From Pseudomonas viridiflava (GTDB lineage: Bacteria > Pseudomonadota > Gammaproteobacteria > Pseudomonadales > Pseudomonadaceae): a DNA stretch of 64,000 bases. The stretch is from positions 1 through 64,000 of the forward strand of contig NZ_UUON01000007.1 of NCBI RefSeq assembly GCF_900590885.1, in the 5' to 3' direction. Below are positions 34,879 to 43,692 of this stretch, one piece after another (the stretch's first letter is position 1; each line of letters begins with the position of its first letter). The position numbers and the translations under genes were made by a program. Under the pieces are notes generated by a model. That model did not search any database and was not told where the DNA came from. It saw nothing but the letters and a program-made list of their open reading frames with translations.

Positions 34879-35682
34879 TCAGTGCACCACGGTGTTGGGC
34901 GGCAGGTGCCCCAGCCGTTCGGTCAGGCGCAGGCGCTGGATCGGGTCTTCGCTGAGCAGCAGCGCGTGTTCCAGGTCGAAGCGCTCGGCGTTCGGGCAGT
35001 CCAGGCGTTGGTACAGGCTGGCGCGGGCGAGGTAGTCGGCGGCGTTGGCATTGCCCAGCTCCAGCACGCGCTCTGCGTCCATCAGGGCGGCCAGCGGGTT
35101 GTCATTGGCCAGGTGCAACTGGCGCAGGTTGCGCGACAGACGTTGCAACATCGCCCGTGGCTCGGCGCTGTGCAGGTGCTCGGCCTGCAACTTGAGGTTG
35201 GGGCCGTACTGGCGTTGCAGCAGTTCGCGGCAGTCGTTGGGGTACAGGCGTCGACCGCCGCAGGGGTCCAGCAAGTGATCGGCGCCAGGTACCCGCAGCA
35301 GGAAGTGGCCGGGGAAATTCACGCCCACCATGGGTATATTCAGGCGGCGCGCCAGCTCCATGGCGATCAGCCCCATGGCCAGCGGCTGCCCGCGCTTGCG
35401 TTGCAACACCTTGTCCAGCAAGGCGGCGGCGGGGCGCAGCGGGGTGAAGTCATCTTGGGCAAAGCCCAGGTCATTCATGCGCCGCAGCAGCGGTTGGCCC
35501 AGCTCGTCCGCCGGCAGCATGGGCATGCCCAGGCTCACTTGCAGTTGCAGCGCCGTCAGTTCCTGAAGAATCAGCAGGGGTTGCACCGCCGGGTCATGCT
35601 CGGCAGCAATCCACAGCGCGGCTTCAAACAGCGCAGGGGGGGAACGTTCCAGGCAGGCGAAAAAGGCTTTGCGGGGGTTCAT
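34879..35682 (-). CDS. SirB1 family protein (transglutaminase-like N-terminus, TPR-like C-terminus)
   Basis: A 267-residue cytoplasmic protein. The central part has the SirB1/transglutaminase-like block LLDKVLQRKRGQPLAMGLIAMELARRLNIPMVGVNFPGHFLLRV with the His-Asp pair (DHLLDPCGGRRL) but without an obvious catalytic Cys at the usual place. The C-terminal 80 residues are TPR-like helices (RVLELGNANAADYLARASLYQRL). The role is unknown. ATG at 35682 has GGAG upstream, though the frame runs to 35724. Confidence 0.82.
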   Translation of the reverse strand: MNPRKAFFACLERSPPALFEAALWIAAEHDPAVQPLLILQELTALQLQVSLGMPMLPADELGQPLLRRMNDLGFAQDDFTPLRPAAALLDKVLQRKRGQPLAMGLIAMELARRLNIPMVGVNFPGHFLLRVPGADHLLDPCGGRRLYPNDCRELLQRQYGPNLKLQAEHLHSAEPRAMLQRLSRNLRQLHLANDNPLAALMDAERVLELGNANAADYLARASLYQRLDCPNAERFDLEHALLLSEDPIQRLRLTERLGHLPPNTVVH

Positions 35683-35868
35683 TGCGTTCTCCGGCGGATG
35701 CCCCCGTTTTAGCCTTGCTGGCAATTTTCGTCCAGTGGCATAAGAAATATCCCATGCGCTTATGTCACAGAGCCCGACAAACCGAGCGCCTTATTCCAGC
35801 GCAGTCCGGCAGTTTTCTGCCGCACGCCTATACTTGGCGACTACAAGAAGTGATCCGGGAGCTCGACG

Positions 35869-36888
35869 ATGTTTGCTCTCATGCACGGCCACCGCCTTGA
35901 ATCCCTGCACCTGAGCATCGACCCGGTGACCGGGTTGAAGGCGGTCATAGCCATCCATAACAGCCGCCTCGGGCCCGCCCTGGGCGGCTGTCGCTACCTC
36001 GCCTACCCCGACGACGAAAGTGCCGTGGCCGATGCCGCGCGCCTGGCCCAGGGCATGAGCTACAAGGCGGCGCTGGCCGGGTTGCCGGTGGGCGGCGGCA
36101 CGGCAGTGATCCTGCGCCCCGCCCATGTGGAAAGTCGCGCGGCGCTGTTTGAAGCCTTCGGCCGCTGCATCGAGCAACTCGGTGGCCGCTACATTACCGC
36201 CACCGACAGCGGCACCTCGGTGGCCGACATGGACTGCATTGCCCAGCACACCCGCTTCGTCACCAGCACCACCGCCGCCGGTGACCCCTCGCCCCATGCG
36301 GCCATGGGCGTGTTCGCCGGCATCCGCACCACCGCCATGGCGCGACTGGGCAGCGACAACCTTGAAGGCTTGCGCGTGGCCGTCCAGGGCCTGGGCAACG
36401 TCGGCTACGCCCTGGCCGAGCAACTGCACGCCGCCGGCGCCGAACTGCTGGTGAGCGATATCGACCACGGCAAGGTGCAGCTGGCCATGGAGCAGCTGGG
36501 CGCGCACCCCATCGCCAACGACGCGTTGCTTAGCACGCCCTGCGACATCCTCGCGCCGTGCGGCGTCGGCTCGGTGTTCAATCGCCAGAGCGTGGGCCAA
36601 CTGCGCTGCGCCGCCGTGGCCGGTTCCGCCAGTGCGCAATTGACCAACCTGCAAGTCGCCGACCAACTGGAAGGGCGCGGCATCCTCTACGCCCCGGACT
36701 ACGTGATCAACTCCGGCGGCCTGATCTACGTGGCCCTCAAGCACGGCGGCGCCGAGCTTGCGTCCATCACCGCGCACCTGACGAACATCGGCACGCGTCT
36801 GACCGAAATCTTTGCCCACGCCCAAGCCGAAAAACGTTCCCCCGCGCGGGTGGCAGATGAGTTGGCCGAACGCATCTTGTACAAATAA
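35869..36888 (+). CDS. Leucine dehydrogenase-like (Glu/Leu/Phe/Val) protein lacking the catalytic lysine
   Basis: A 339-residue member of the amino-acid dehydrogenase family (reversible oxidative deamination with NAD). The N-terminal part has GLKAVIAIHNSRLGPALGGCR and the substrate Lys66 in MSYKAALAGL; the conserved Asp is in DSGTSVADMDC. The Rossmann domain has VAVQGLGNVGYALAEQL. The family motif GGGK, which supplies the catalytic lysine (Lys80 of Bacillus leucine dehydrogenase), reads GGGT here, codon ACG at 36100. Activity is therefore doubtful, although the rest looks intact. It is monocistronic with a clear terminator. Confidence 0.85.
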   Translation: MFALMHGHRLESLHLSIDPVTGLKAVIAIHNSRLGPALGGCRYLAYPDDESAVADAARLAQGMSYKAALAGLPVGGGTAVILRPAHVESRAALFEAFGRCIEQLGGRYITATDSGTSVADMDCIAQHTRFVTSTTAAGDPSPHAAMGVFAGIRTTAMARLGSDNLEGLRVAVQGLGNVGYALAEQLHAAGAELLVSDIDHGKVQLAMEQLGAHPIANDALLSTPCDILAPCGVGSVFNRQSVGQLRCAAVAGSASAQLTNLQVADQLEGRGILYAPDYVINSGGLIYVALKHGGAELASITAHLTNIGTRLTEIFAHAQAEKRSPARVADELAERILYK

Positions 36889-36902
36889 CCCAGGCATTAA
36901 AA

Positions 36903-36929
36903 AGGCCCTGAACCAATGATTCAGGGCCT
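36903..36929. terminator. Bidirectional terminator between leucine-dehydrogenase-like gene and yebG
   Basis: Ten-base arms AGGCCCTGAA and TTCAGGGCCT around a seven-base loop, flanked by A residues on the left and T residues on the right. It lies between convergent genes. Confidence 0.85.
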
Positions 36930-36943
36930 GTTCAATTCGGGCT

Positions 36944-37204
36944 TTATTCCGCTGCTGCGTTGAGCAACTCGGACAACGCGTCCGGCTGGCTCTTGAACGC
37001 CTTGGCAAATACATCGCGATTCTTCGCCATGTAGATCCCGGCTTCTTCCACCTGCTGCTCGCTCAGGGACGGCACGGCTTTTTGCAACACTTCTGCCAGC
37101 AACTCAGCGAGTTCAAGCATTTTGTCATGACGGTCAGCTTCGGCTTTATCCATGAACAAACGCTCCAGATCTCGGCTGCTGCGGTATACCACTTCGACGG
37201 CCAT
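36944..37204 (-). CDS. yebG: YebG family DNA-damage-inducible protein
   Basis: An 86-residue small protein. The opening MAVEVVYRSSRDLERLF and the block KAEADRHDKMLELAELLAEVLQ match E. coli YebG, a LexA-regulated SOS gene of unknown biochemical function. A perfect LexA box sits 44 bases upstream of the start, confirming the regulation by sequence. It is shorter than E. coli YebG (about 96 residues). Confidence 0.88.
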   Translation of the reverse strand: MAVEVVYRSSRDLERLFMDKAEADRHDKMLELAELLAEVLQKAVPSLSEQQVEEAGIYMAKNRDVFAKAFKSQPDALSELLNAAAE

Positions 37205-37509
37205 TCACCACCTCACATGCCTTCACGATAGTTGTCTTTTGCTACTACTGTATCGATATACAGCGAAAAGGATATGCCAAACGCGGCGGTTTGGATAGCA
37301 GGTTTTTAATGTAGTTGGGAAATGGGGGTTTGCTACACCGCAAATTTCTGAAAATACGGCGAGGTTGCCGGGTAATCCTGCGATGGCTTACCTTCCCCGG
37401 GCTTTGCTTCGGTGGCTACGATTTTTCCTGTTACTCACTTCATCGCTCAGAGCACGACAGTGAAAACGCCAACGACTAGACTCCTTCTTCATCGACAACG
37501 GAGGCTTTT
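37205..37509. other. Intergenic region between yebG and the ParE-type toxin-antitoxin pair
   Basis: A 305-base gap carrying the yebG promoter with its LexA box at 37248-37263. The remainder, about 240 bases before the antitoxin gene, has no convincing gene. GGAGG at 37500 is the antitoxin Shine-Dalgarno sequence. Confidence 0.5.
37248..37263. promoter_or_regulatory. LexA (SOS) box of yebG
   Basis: CTGTATCGATATACAG fits CTG-N10-CAG exactly and is a near-perfect palindrome. It lies 44 bases upstream of the yebG start, the usual place for LexA repression. Confidence 0.9.
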
Positions 37510-37698
37510 ATGGACACTTCCTTTTCCTCTGGTATCCAAGCAGATACTGAAGAGCAGGCTGACAGCTACGACCGCTGGTTTCGCGCCAGAGTGCAAGCCG
37601 CTCTTGATGACACAAGTCCCGGCGTTCCTCACGACGAGGTCATGGCCGAGATGCAAGCGCTGATCGAGTCCAAACTTAAGAAAGGCGATGCTGATTGA
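37510..37698 (+). CDS. Small antitoxin of a type II ParE/RelE system
   Basis: A 62-residue acidic protein. Its second half, QAALDDTSPGVPHDEVMAEM followed by QALIESKLKKG, is the C-terminal pattern of short antitoxins paired with ParE/RelE toxins; the N-terminus is too short for me to name a fold with confidence. GGAGG lies about seven bases upstream. It overlaps the toxin start by 11 bases, the usual coupling. Confidence 0.8.
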   Translation: MDTSFSSGIQADTEEQADSYDRWFRARVQAALDDTSPGVPHDEVMAEMQALIESKLKKGDAD

Positions 37699-37957
37699 AT
37701 GGTTACCCGCAGCGCGGGTGGAACTTCGGCAAATTATTGAATACCTCAGTCATCGCAATCCTGTGGCAGCTCTCGAGTTAAAGCGATCAATCGAAGCGTC
37801 GGTGTTAGCTCTCTCTCGCAGACCCCAACTTTACCGCCCCGCCAGAATCACCGGTACACGAGAGATGGTGGTGCATCCGAATTATCTGGTGGTTTACAAG
37901 GTGACCGACAACATTCGGGTTCTCTCGGTTTTACACGCGCGTCAGCGATATCCCTGA
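37688..37957 (+). CDS. ParE/RelE superfamily toxin
   Basis: An 89-residue toxin. The pattern EWLPAARVELRQIIEYLSHRNPVAALELKRSIEAS, then RPQLYRPARITGTREMVVHPNYLVVYKV and the C-terminal VLSVLHARQRYP, is typical of ParE-like proteins (helical hairpin plus beta sheet). ParE members poison gyrase while RelE members cut mRNA at the ribosome; the sequence alone does not decide which. It appears intact. Confidence 0.85.
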   Translation: MLIEWLPAARVELRQIIEYLSHRNPVAALELKRSIEASVLALSRRPQLYRPARITGTREMVVHPNYLVVYKVTDNIRVLSVLHARQRYP

Positions 37958-38127
37958 CATATCCGCTTCTTGAATGAGCAAAGTATCTACTCTGCTCATC
38001 CTCACACGTGCCTCATGTCACGCCGCCACCATCTCACTCCCCAGCCTCTGGCCTTTTTTCTGCATGCAGAACAACCGTCACGTCCAACCCGCATTATCCG
38101 GTCGAGTCGACCTAAGGAAGTACCCGC

Positions 38128-38616
38128 ATGAAAATCAACTGGGCCGAAAAGCTGCGCCAGCAAGTCCACGGGCTGGCCGAGTCGCTGGGCAATCTGTTTG
38201 TCGAGTCGTTTCACTACCTGGCGCTGTTCGCCATTGGTGCGGTGACCGCATGGGCCGCGGTGATGGAATTTCTGGGGATGCTGGAGAACGGGCATATCAA
38301 GATCGATGACATCTTGCTGCTGTTCATCTACCTGGAATTGGGCGCCATGGTCGGGATTTATTTCAAGACCAACCACATGCCCGTGCGCTTTCTGATCTAC
38401 GTGGCGATCACGGCGCTGACGCGTCTGCTGATTTCCAACGTGTCGCACCACAACCCGCCAGACGTGGGAATCATCTACCTGTGCGGTGGGATTCTGCTGT
38501 TGGCATTCGCGATTCTGGTGGTGCGCTACGCCTCGTCGGCGTTCCCGTCGGTGAAGGTTGAAGGCCCGCGTCGCAAGGGCGAGGCGAGCCTGGAAACCGA
38601 GAAGGGCGAGCTTTAA
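38128..38616 (+). CDS. psiE: PsiE family phosphate-starvation-inducible membrane protein
   Basis: A 162-residue inner-membrane protein with four predicted segments (FHYLALFAIGAVTAWAAVM; ILLLFIYLELGAMVGIYF; VRFLIYVAITALTRLLI; IIYLCGGILLLAFAILVV). In E. coli psiE belongs to the phosphate regulon; its biochemical role is unknown. No clear Pho box was found upstream. The hydrophilic tail of about 25 residues is charged. Its stop overlaps the convergent DUF3509 stop by four bases. Confidence 0.82.
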   Translation: MKINWAEKLRQQVHGLAESLGNLFVESFHYLALFAIGAVTAWAAVMEFLGMLENGHIKIDDILLLFIYLELGAMVGIYFKTNHMPVRFLIYVAITALTRLLISNVSHHNPPDVGIIYLCGGILLLAFAILVVRYASSAFPSVKVEGPRRKGEASLETEKGEL

Positions 38617-38930
38617 AGCCCGACGCTGAAGGGCAGGGTGCGGGCGGGCGGTCGCTGCAACAGTTTGTGACTGTCCCCGTCCGTCATCACCGCCAGGATC
38701 TCCATGGCGCTGTGGCCCTGCTCGATGGCAATGCCGAACTGGATGCTTTGCACCAGGCGTTTCAGGCGTTGCGGGTCGTTGCGTTGTTCGGCACTGATCA
38801 TGCGCTTGGCCACCACGCCAGCCTCATCGGAGAGGGTGAGCATGATGCTGCCGTCCAGCCGTTGGATGCTCAGGTTGACCCGGTATTTGGGGGTGAAGGT
38901 GTCGGTGATGATCTGAAAAGGATTGTCCAT
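38613..38930 (-). CDS. DUF3509 domain-containing protein
   Basis: A 105-residue protein of a family found mainly in Pseudomonas. It starts MDNPFQIITDTFTPKYRVNLS, then LDGSIMLTLSDEAGVVAKRMIS and LKRLVQSIQFGIAIEQGH. There are no membrane segments or signal peptide, and the function is unknown. It overlaps psiE at the 3' end. Confidence 0.8.
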   Translation of the reverse strand: MDNPFQIITDTFTPKYRVNLSIQRLDGSIMLTLSDEAGVVAKRMISAEQRNDPQRLKRLVQSIQFGIAIEQGHSAMEILAVMTDGDSHKLLQRPPARTLPFSVGL

Positions 38931-39076
38931 GGTGCGTTACCGCCTGATAAGAACATGCAGTCATTGACGACCGGTATCGGGATTAGTTCGCATTGCCTGA
39001 CCACCGGCCACTCCGTCGCTGAGGTTTCACAAAATCCGTTGTCCTCAAGGGCTGTACAGCAAGGGCCGTGCCGTAC

Positions 39077-39177
39077 AGCCAATGTGGGAGGGGGCTTGCC
39101 CCCGATAGCGGTGTGTCAGCCAATGAATGTTCAGCGGGTACACCGCCATCGGGGGCAAGCCCCCTCCCACATTGGCT
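39077..39177. repeat. Twin REP palindrome
   Basis: AGCCAATGTGGGAGGGGGC...CCCCGAT at the left faces its near-exact complement at the right, about 100 bases across. Each arm is itself a small hairpin. The same element is at 57136, with single copies at 3096, 4363 and 60241. It lies between DUF3509 and the 3' end of the serine permease gene. Confidence 0.85.
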
Positions 39178-39205
39178 TTGTGTTGTCTTGGGGCGGTGAG
39201 CTATT

Positions 39206-40495
39206 TCAGGGCAATACCGAGAAAACGATCGCAGACAGCGCAATCAGGCCGATCACCACCACAAACACATTCGACAGCTGGCCCGAATACTGGCGCAAAG
39301 CCGGCACGCGGCGGATCGCGTACATCGGCATCAGGAACAGCAGGCACGCGATGATCGGCCCGCCCATGGTTTCGATCATGCCCAGGATGCTTGGGTTGAA
39401 GGTGGCCACGGCCCAGCAGGTGAGGATCATGAACAGCGCGGTGCTGCGTTCCAGCCATTTGGCCGACATCGAGCGGTTACGCCCGCGCAGGGATTTGACG
39501 ATCAGGCCCTGGAACCCTTCGCTGGCGCCGATGTAGTGGCCGAGGAAGGATTTGGTGATCGCCACCAGCGCGATCAACGGTGCGGCGTAGGCGATCACCG
39601 GGGTCTGGAAGTGGTTGGCCAGGTACGACAGGATCGAAATGTTCTGCGCCTTGGCGGCGGCCAGGTCAGCAGGCGACAGCGCCAGCACGCAGCTGAAGCA
39701 AAAGAACATCACCGTCAGCACCATCATGCCGTGGGCGGTTGCAAGGATGCCGCTGCTTTTGCGCTCGGCCAGCGGGCCGTACACGCGCTTCTGGTCGACG
39801 GCAAACGCGGAGATGATCGGCGAATGGTTGAAAGAAAACACCATCACCGGGATTGCCAGCCACAGGGTCTTGAAGAGGATCGGCAGCGGCATGCCCTCGC
39901 TGGCGGAGGCGAAGAAGGCGCCGTTCCAGTTGGGGATCAGGCTCAACGCCAGCAACAGCAGGGCGGCGACGAACGGGTACACCAGCATGCTCATGGCCTT
40001 GACGATCACGCCCTGGCCGCAGCGCACAATGGCCATCAGGCCGAGGATCAGCACCAGCGACAGAATCGCCCGGGGTGGCGGGGCCATGTGCAGTTGGTGT
40101 TCCATGAAGCTGCCCAGGGTGTTGGTCAGCGCCACGCTGTACACCAGCAGGATCGGGAAGATCGCGAAAAAATACAGCAGGGTGATCAGCTTGCCCGCGC
40201 CGACGCCGAAGTGTTCTTCGACCACTTCAGTGATATCGCCGGATTTGCCTGACAGCACAAAGCGCGTCAGCCCACGGTGGGCGAAGAAGGTCATCGGGAA
40301 GGCCAGCAGCGCCAGTACGATCAGCGGCCAGAAGCCGCCGACGCCGGCATTGATCGGCAGGAACAGCGTGCCGGCGCCGATGGCTGTGCCATAGAGGCCG
40401 AGCATCCAGGTGGTGTCGTGTTTGGTCCAGCCGGTGGTTGCGGTGTTTTCTACGTCAACAGGATTTTCGGCAGCAGGTGTACGTACATCGGTCAT
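39206..40495 (-). CDS. sdaC: Serine/threonine permease, HAAAP family (SdaC-like)
   Basis: A 429-residue proton-coupled amino-acid symporter with 11 membrane segments. HAAAP family marks are GWTKHDTTWMLGLYGTAIGAGTLFLPINAG and VFSFNHSPIISAFA. It lies immediately downstream of L-serine dehydratase, so serine import is the likely role, as for SdaC of E. coli. ATG at 40495 is preferred over the upstream start at 40531, with GAGG upstream. Confidence 0.86.
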   Translation of the reverse strand: MTDVRTPAAENPVDVENTATTGWTKHDTTWMLGLYGTAIGAGTLFLPINAGVGGFWPLIVLALLAFPMTFFAHRGLTRFVLSGKSGDITEVVEEHFGVGAGKLITLLYFFAIFPILLVYSVALTNTLGSFMEHQLHMAPPPRAILSLVLILGLMAIVRCGQGVIVKAMSMLVYPFVAALLLLALSLIPNWNGAFFASASEGMPLPILFKTLWLAIPVMVFSFNHSPIISAFAVDQKRVYGPLAERKSSGILATAHGMMVLTVMFFCFSCVLALSPADLAAAKAQNISILSYLANHFQTPVIAYAAPLIALVAITKSFLGHYIGASEGFQGLIVKSLRGRNRSMSAKWLERSTALFMILTCWAVATFNPSILGMIETMGGPIIACLLFLMPMYAIRRVPALRQYSGQLSNVFVVVIGLIALSAIVFSVLP

Positions 40496-40555
40496 CGTTA
40501 TTGCCTCGTTATTATTTTTGCGCGGGCTCACGTTGGGGCGGTCAGGGAATGCTCC

Positions 40556-41932
40556 TCAGCACTCCACCCAGCTCACGGCCAGGCCGCCCCGTGAAGTTTC
40601 TTTGTATTTGTCATGCATGTCGGCGCCGGTGTCGCGCATGGTGCGGATCACCCGGTCGAGGGAAATGAAGTGTTTGCCGTCACCGCGCAGGGCCATTTGC
40701 GTGGCGTTGATCGCCTTGACCGCCGCGATGGCGTTGCGCTCGATGCACGGCACTTGCACCAGGCCGCCGACCGGGTCGCAGGTCAGGCCGAGGTTGTGTT
40801 CCAGGCCGATTTCGGCGGCGTTTTCCAGTTGCTCGGGGGTGGCGCCGAGGATATCGGCCAGGCCGGCGGCAGCCATGGCGCAGGCCGAGCCGACTTCTCC
40901 CTGGCAACCGACTTCGGCGCCGGAGATGGAGGCGTTTTTCTTGCAGAGGATGCCGACGGCGGCGGCGGCCAAAAAGAAATTGACCACATCATCGTCAGAC
41001 GCGTCGGCGTTGAACTTCATGTAGTAATGCAGCACCGCCGGGATGATCCCCGCCGCGCCGTTGGTGGGCGCGGTGACCATGCGCCCGCCGGCGGCGTTTT
41101 CTTCGTTGACGGCGAGGGCGAACAGGTTGACCCATTCCATCGCCGACAAGGTCGAGGTGATGACATTCGGTTTGCCGATTTCCAACAGGCTGCGGTGCAG
41201 TTTCGCCGCTCGGCGCGGCACGTCCAGGCCACCGGGCAAGATGCCTTCATCGCGCAGGCCTTGCTCCACGCATTCGCGCATCACCGACCAGATATGCAGC
41301 AAGCCGCTACGGATCTGTTCGTCGCTGCGCCATGCGCGCTCGTTGGCCATCATCAGCTCGGAAACCCGCAGGCCGTGCTTGTTGCACAGGGCCAGCAGTT
41401 CAACGGCGCTGGAAAAGTCGTAGGGCAATTCCACATCGCTGGTAGGCGCAATGCCTGATGCGGCTTCCGCTGCTTCGATGATGAAACCGCCGCCCACCGA
41501 GTAGTACGTCTGTTCGCTGAGCAGGCCGTTTTCGCCATAGGCATGCAGGGACATGGCGTTGGGGTGGTAGGGCAGGCTTTCGTCGAGCAGCAGGAGGTCG
41601 GTGTGCCAGTTGAAGGCAATTTCCTGTGAGCCTGCGAGTAACAGCCGGCCGCTTTCGCGCAGTTGCTGGATGCGGGTGTTGATCGAGGTCGGGTCAACCG
41701 TGTCTGGCCATTCGCCCATCAGGCCCATCACGCAGGCGCGGTCGGTGGCGTGGCCCACGCCCGTGGCGGACAGCGAGCCATATAGGCGCACTTCGACGCG
41801 GCGGGTGTCGCTGAGCAATTGTTGGTCGGTCAGGGCTTGGGCGAAGGTCGCAGCGGCGCGCATGGGGCCGACGGTATGGGAGCTGGACGGGCCGATGCCC
41901 ACTTTGAATAGATCAAAAACACTGATAGCCAT
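40556..41932 (-). CDS. sdaA: L-serine ammonia-lyase (iron-sulfur, single chain)
   Basis: A 458-residue iron-sulfur enzyme that deaminates L-serine to pyruvate. It starts [27 protein letters not shown], contains [16 protein letters not shown] and [13 protein letters not shown], and has the cluster-binding cysteines in [24 protein letters not shown], in [18 protein letters not shown], and near the C-terminus. It forms an operon with the serine permease (60 bases apart) and is divergent from a LysR regulator. Confidence 0.93.
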   Translation of the reverse strand: MAISVFDLFKVGIGPSSSHTVGPMRAAATFAQALTDQQLLSDTRRVEVRLYGSLSATGVGHATDRACVMGLMGEWPDTVDPTSINTRIQQLRESGRLLLAGSQEIAFNWHTDLLLLDESLPYHPNAMSLHAYGENGLLSEQTYYSVGGGFIIEAAEAASGIAPTSDVELPYDFSSAVELLALCNKHGLRVSELMMANERAWRSDEQIRSGLLHIWSVMRECVEQGLRDEGILPGGLDVPRRAAKLHRSLLEIGKPNVITSTLSAMEWVNLFALAVNEENAAGGRMVTAPTNGAAGIIPAVLHYYMKFNADASDDDVVNFFLAAAAVGILCKKNASISGAEVGCQGEVGSACAMAAAGLADILGATPEQLENAAEIGLEHNLGLTCDPVGGLVQVPCIERNAIAAVKAINATQMALRGDGKHFISLDRVIRTMRDTGADMHDKYKETSRGGLAVSWVEC

Positions 41933-42069
41933 GCTAAAGCCTTACAAGCAATGGAGTAGAAATCGCTGCCATGTTTTGTAGAGCAGGCGGAATTGGCGCG
42001 ATACTGAGCCTCTGGAACGGCACTGACCAACGAATTATCCTAAGACACCCTTTAGCAGGACTAAACCCT

Positions 42070-43017
42070 ATGAGTCGGCACCTCCATGGCCAGACGTATG
42101 TCTGGTTGCACGTTTTTTCCTGCGCGGCGCGGCATTTGTCGTTCACCCGCTGCGCCGAAGAACTGCACATCACGCCGGGGGCGGTGAGCCAGCAAATCCG
42201 CCAGTTGGAGGAGCGTTTGGGCTTTCGCCTGTTCCATCGCCGCGCGCGCGGCGTGGAGCTCAGCGCCGAGGGCCAACGGCTGGCGACCACGGTGGGGGAG
42301 GCCTACGGCAGCATCGATGCGGAGCTGCAGCGGCTGGACGCGGGGATGATCAGCGGCACCTTGCGGTTGCGCTCGATCCCGTCGTTTCTAGGCAAGTGGC
42401 TGACCCCACGGCTGCCGCGTTTGCAGCAGCGATTCCCGGATATCCAGCTGCGCATGGTCGCCGAAGACAGCAGCATTGCCCTGCACGAAGGGGATTTCGA
42501 CCTGGCGATCGACCTGAACGACGGCAGCTACCCCGGCCTGTTATCCACAGCCTTGCTCGACGAGCAGATTTTCCCGGTGTGCGCCCCCAGCCTGTTGCGC
42601 GGCCGGCCGCCGTTGCATGGCCCGGCCGACCTGGTGCATTTCCCGCTGCTGCACGACATCACCGCCTGGCGTGGGAGTTATGAGTACGCCGAGTGGGAGT
42701 TTTACCTGAATGCCATCGGCTGCCACGACGCCGATGTACGGCGCGGGCATACCTTCAACCGCAACCACCTGACCATCGAAGCCGCCATTGCCGGCATGGG
42801 CGTGGCCATTGCGCGGCGTACGTTGCTCAATGATGAACTGGAGCGCGGCACCTTGATCGTGCCGTTCGGCCTCGCCGTGCCCAACCACAAACGCTACGTG
42901 CTGCTGTATGCGCCGGGCGCGCTGAGCCATCCGGGGGTGCGGGCGGTACATGACTGGCTTGTTGAGGAAGCGGGGATTTTTCGCGGATTGCACCCGTTGG
43001 GAGAGGGGCAATTGTGA
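42070..43017 (+). CDS. LysR-type regulator, probable activator of sdaA-sdaC
   Basis: A 315-residue LTTR. The N-terminal HTH is FSCAARHLSFTRCAEELHITPGAVSQQIRQLEERLGFRLF. The effector domain (residues 95-300) is of the GcvA/DsdC type, with RLRSIPSFLGKWLTPRLPRLQQ. Divergence from the serine genes with a 137-base shared promoter suggests serine-responsive control. ATG at 42070 is used; the frame is open from 41971. Confidence 0.85.
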   Translation: MSRHLHGQTYVWLHVFSCAARHLSFTRCAEELHITPGAVSQQIRQLEERLGFRLFHRRARGVELSAEGQRLATTVGEAYGSIDAELQRLDAGMISGTLRLRSIPSFLGKWLTPRLPRLQQRFPDIQLRMVAEDSSIALHEGDFDLAIDLNDGSYPGLLSTALLDEQIFPVCAPSLLRGRPPLHGPADLVHFPLLHDITAWRGSYEYAEWEFYLNAIGCHDADVRRGHTFNRNHLTIEAAIAGMGVAIARRTLLNDELERGTLIVPFGLAVPNHKRYVLLYAPGALSHPGVRAVHDWLVEEAGIFRGLHPLGEGQL

Positions 43018-43229
43018 GGATCGCTGGGCGTAAGAAGATGTAACTAACTCCCCACCCTAACAGCGTTTTTACCCGTCGTCAGGCTTAATTTGTAATGTGG
43101 GATTTATCTTTGCAAAGGGGTTGAAATGTTCCTCCGGCTGCTCAATTGTGTAATCAAGAGGTCATGGTTTCACCACCCTGGTGTCGCAGTTGTGACCTCT
43201 CGCGAGCTAGCTGAAATAAGGGAAGAACT

Positions 43230-43640
43230 ATGCAAATCCAAGTCAATAGCGATAACCATATTGAAAGCAGCATCCGACTGGAGGAGTGGGTACGTACGAC
43301 CATTGAGAGCACGCTCGAACGTTATGAAGAAGACCTGACCCGTGTTGAGGTCTACCTGCGGGATGAGAACGGCGACAAGCCCGGCCCCCATGATTTGAGT
43401 TGCCGCCTGGAAGCGCGGCCAAAAGGCCATCAACCGCTGTCGGTATCCGCCAAGGGCGATACCCTGGAACAGGCGATCGACGGTGCGGCGACCAAGCTGG
43501 ACCACGCGTTGGAACATCTGTTTGGCAGACTGCAAGGCAAGCCTCGCGCTGCCGCGAAAAACCAGCCAATCAACAAAGTGAATGAAGACGCGCTGGAAGA
43601 GGAATTCCTGGAAAACGAAAACGCTGTGATCAACGGCTAA
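43230..43640 (+). CDS. HPF/RaiA family ribosome-associated protein
   Basis: A 136-residue protein with the HPF/RaiA beta-alpha-beta fold. The start MQIQVNSDNHIESSIRLEEWVRTTIE and the block RVEVYLRDENGDKPGPHDLSCRLEARPKG are typical, and an acidic tail of about 35 residues (DALEEEFLENENAVING) follows. Family members bind the ribosome decoding site and store or silence ribosomes in stationary phase or stress. This is not the short 102-residue hpf usually found beside rpoN. It has a strong terminator downstream. Confidence 0.83.
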   Translation: MQIQVNSDNHIESSIRLEEWVRTTIESTLERYEEDLTRVEVYLRDENGDKPGPHDLSCRLEARPKGHQPLSVSAKGDTLEQAIDGAATKLDHALEHLFGRLQGKPRAAAKNQPINKVNEDALEEEFLENENAVING

Positions 43641-43660
43641 GCGTTTTTTTACCCCCCTAC

Positions 43661-43688
43661 AAACGGGCCTGCTTATGCAGGCCCGTTT
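43661..43688 (+). terminator. Terminator after HPF-like gene (bidirectional)
   Basis: A perfect 12-bp stem AAACGGGCCTGC with TTAT loop and T-rich tail. It lies between the convergent HPF-like gene and the MFS exporter gene, just inside the latter's 3' side. Confidence 0.9.
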
Positions 43689-43692
43689 TCGT

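Noticed and set aside
37974..37999. Inverted repeat ATGAGCA/TGCTCAT after the toxin gene as a terminator
   Set aside because: Arms are short, the loop is 12 bases and no T run follows, so a terminator cannot be supported.
41933..42069. A LysR binding site between sdaA and the LysR gene
   Set aside because: No convincing T-N11-A dyad was found by eye, although a site is expected in this gap.
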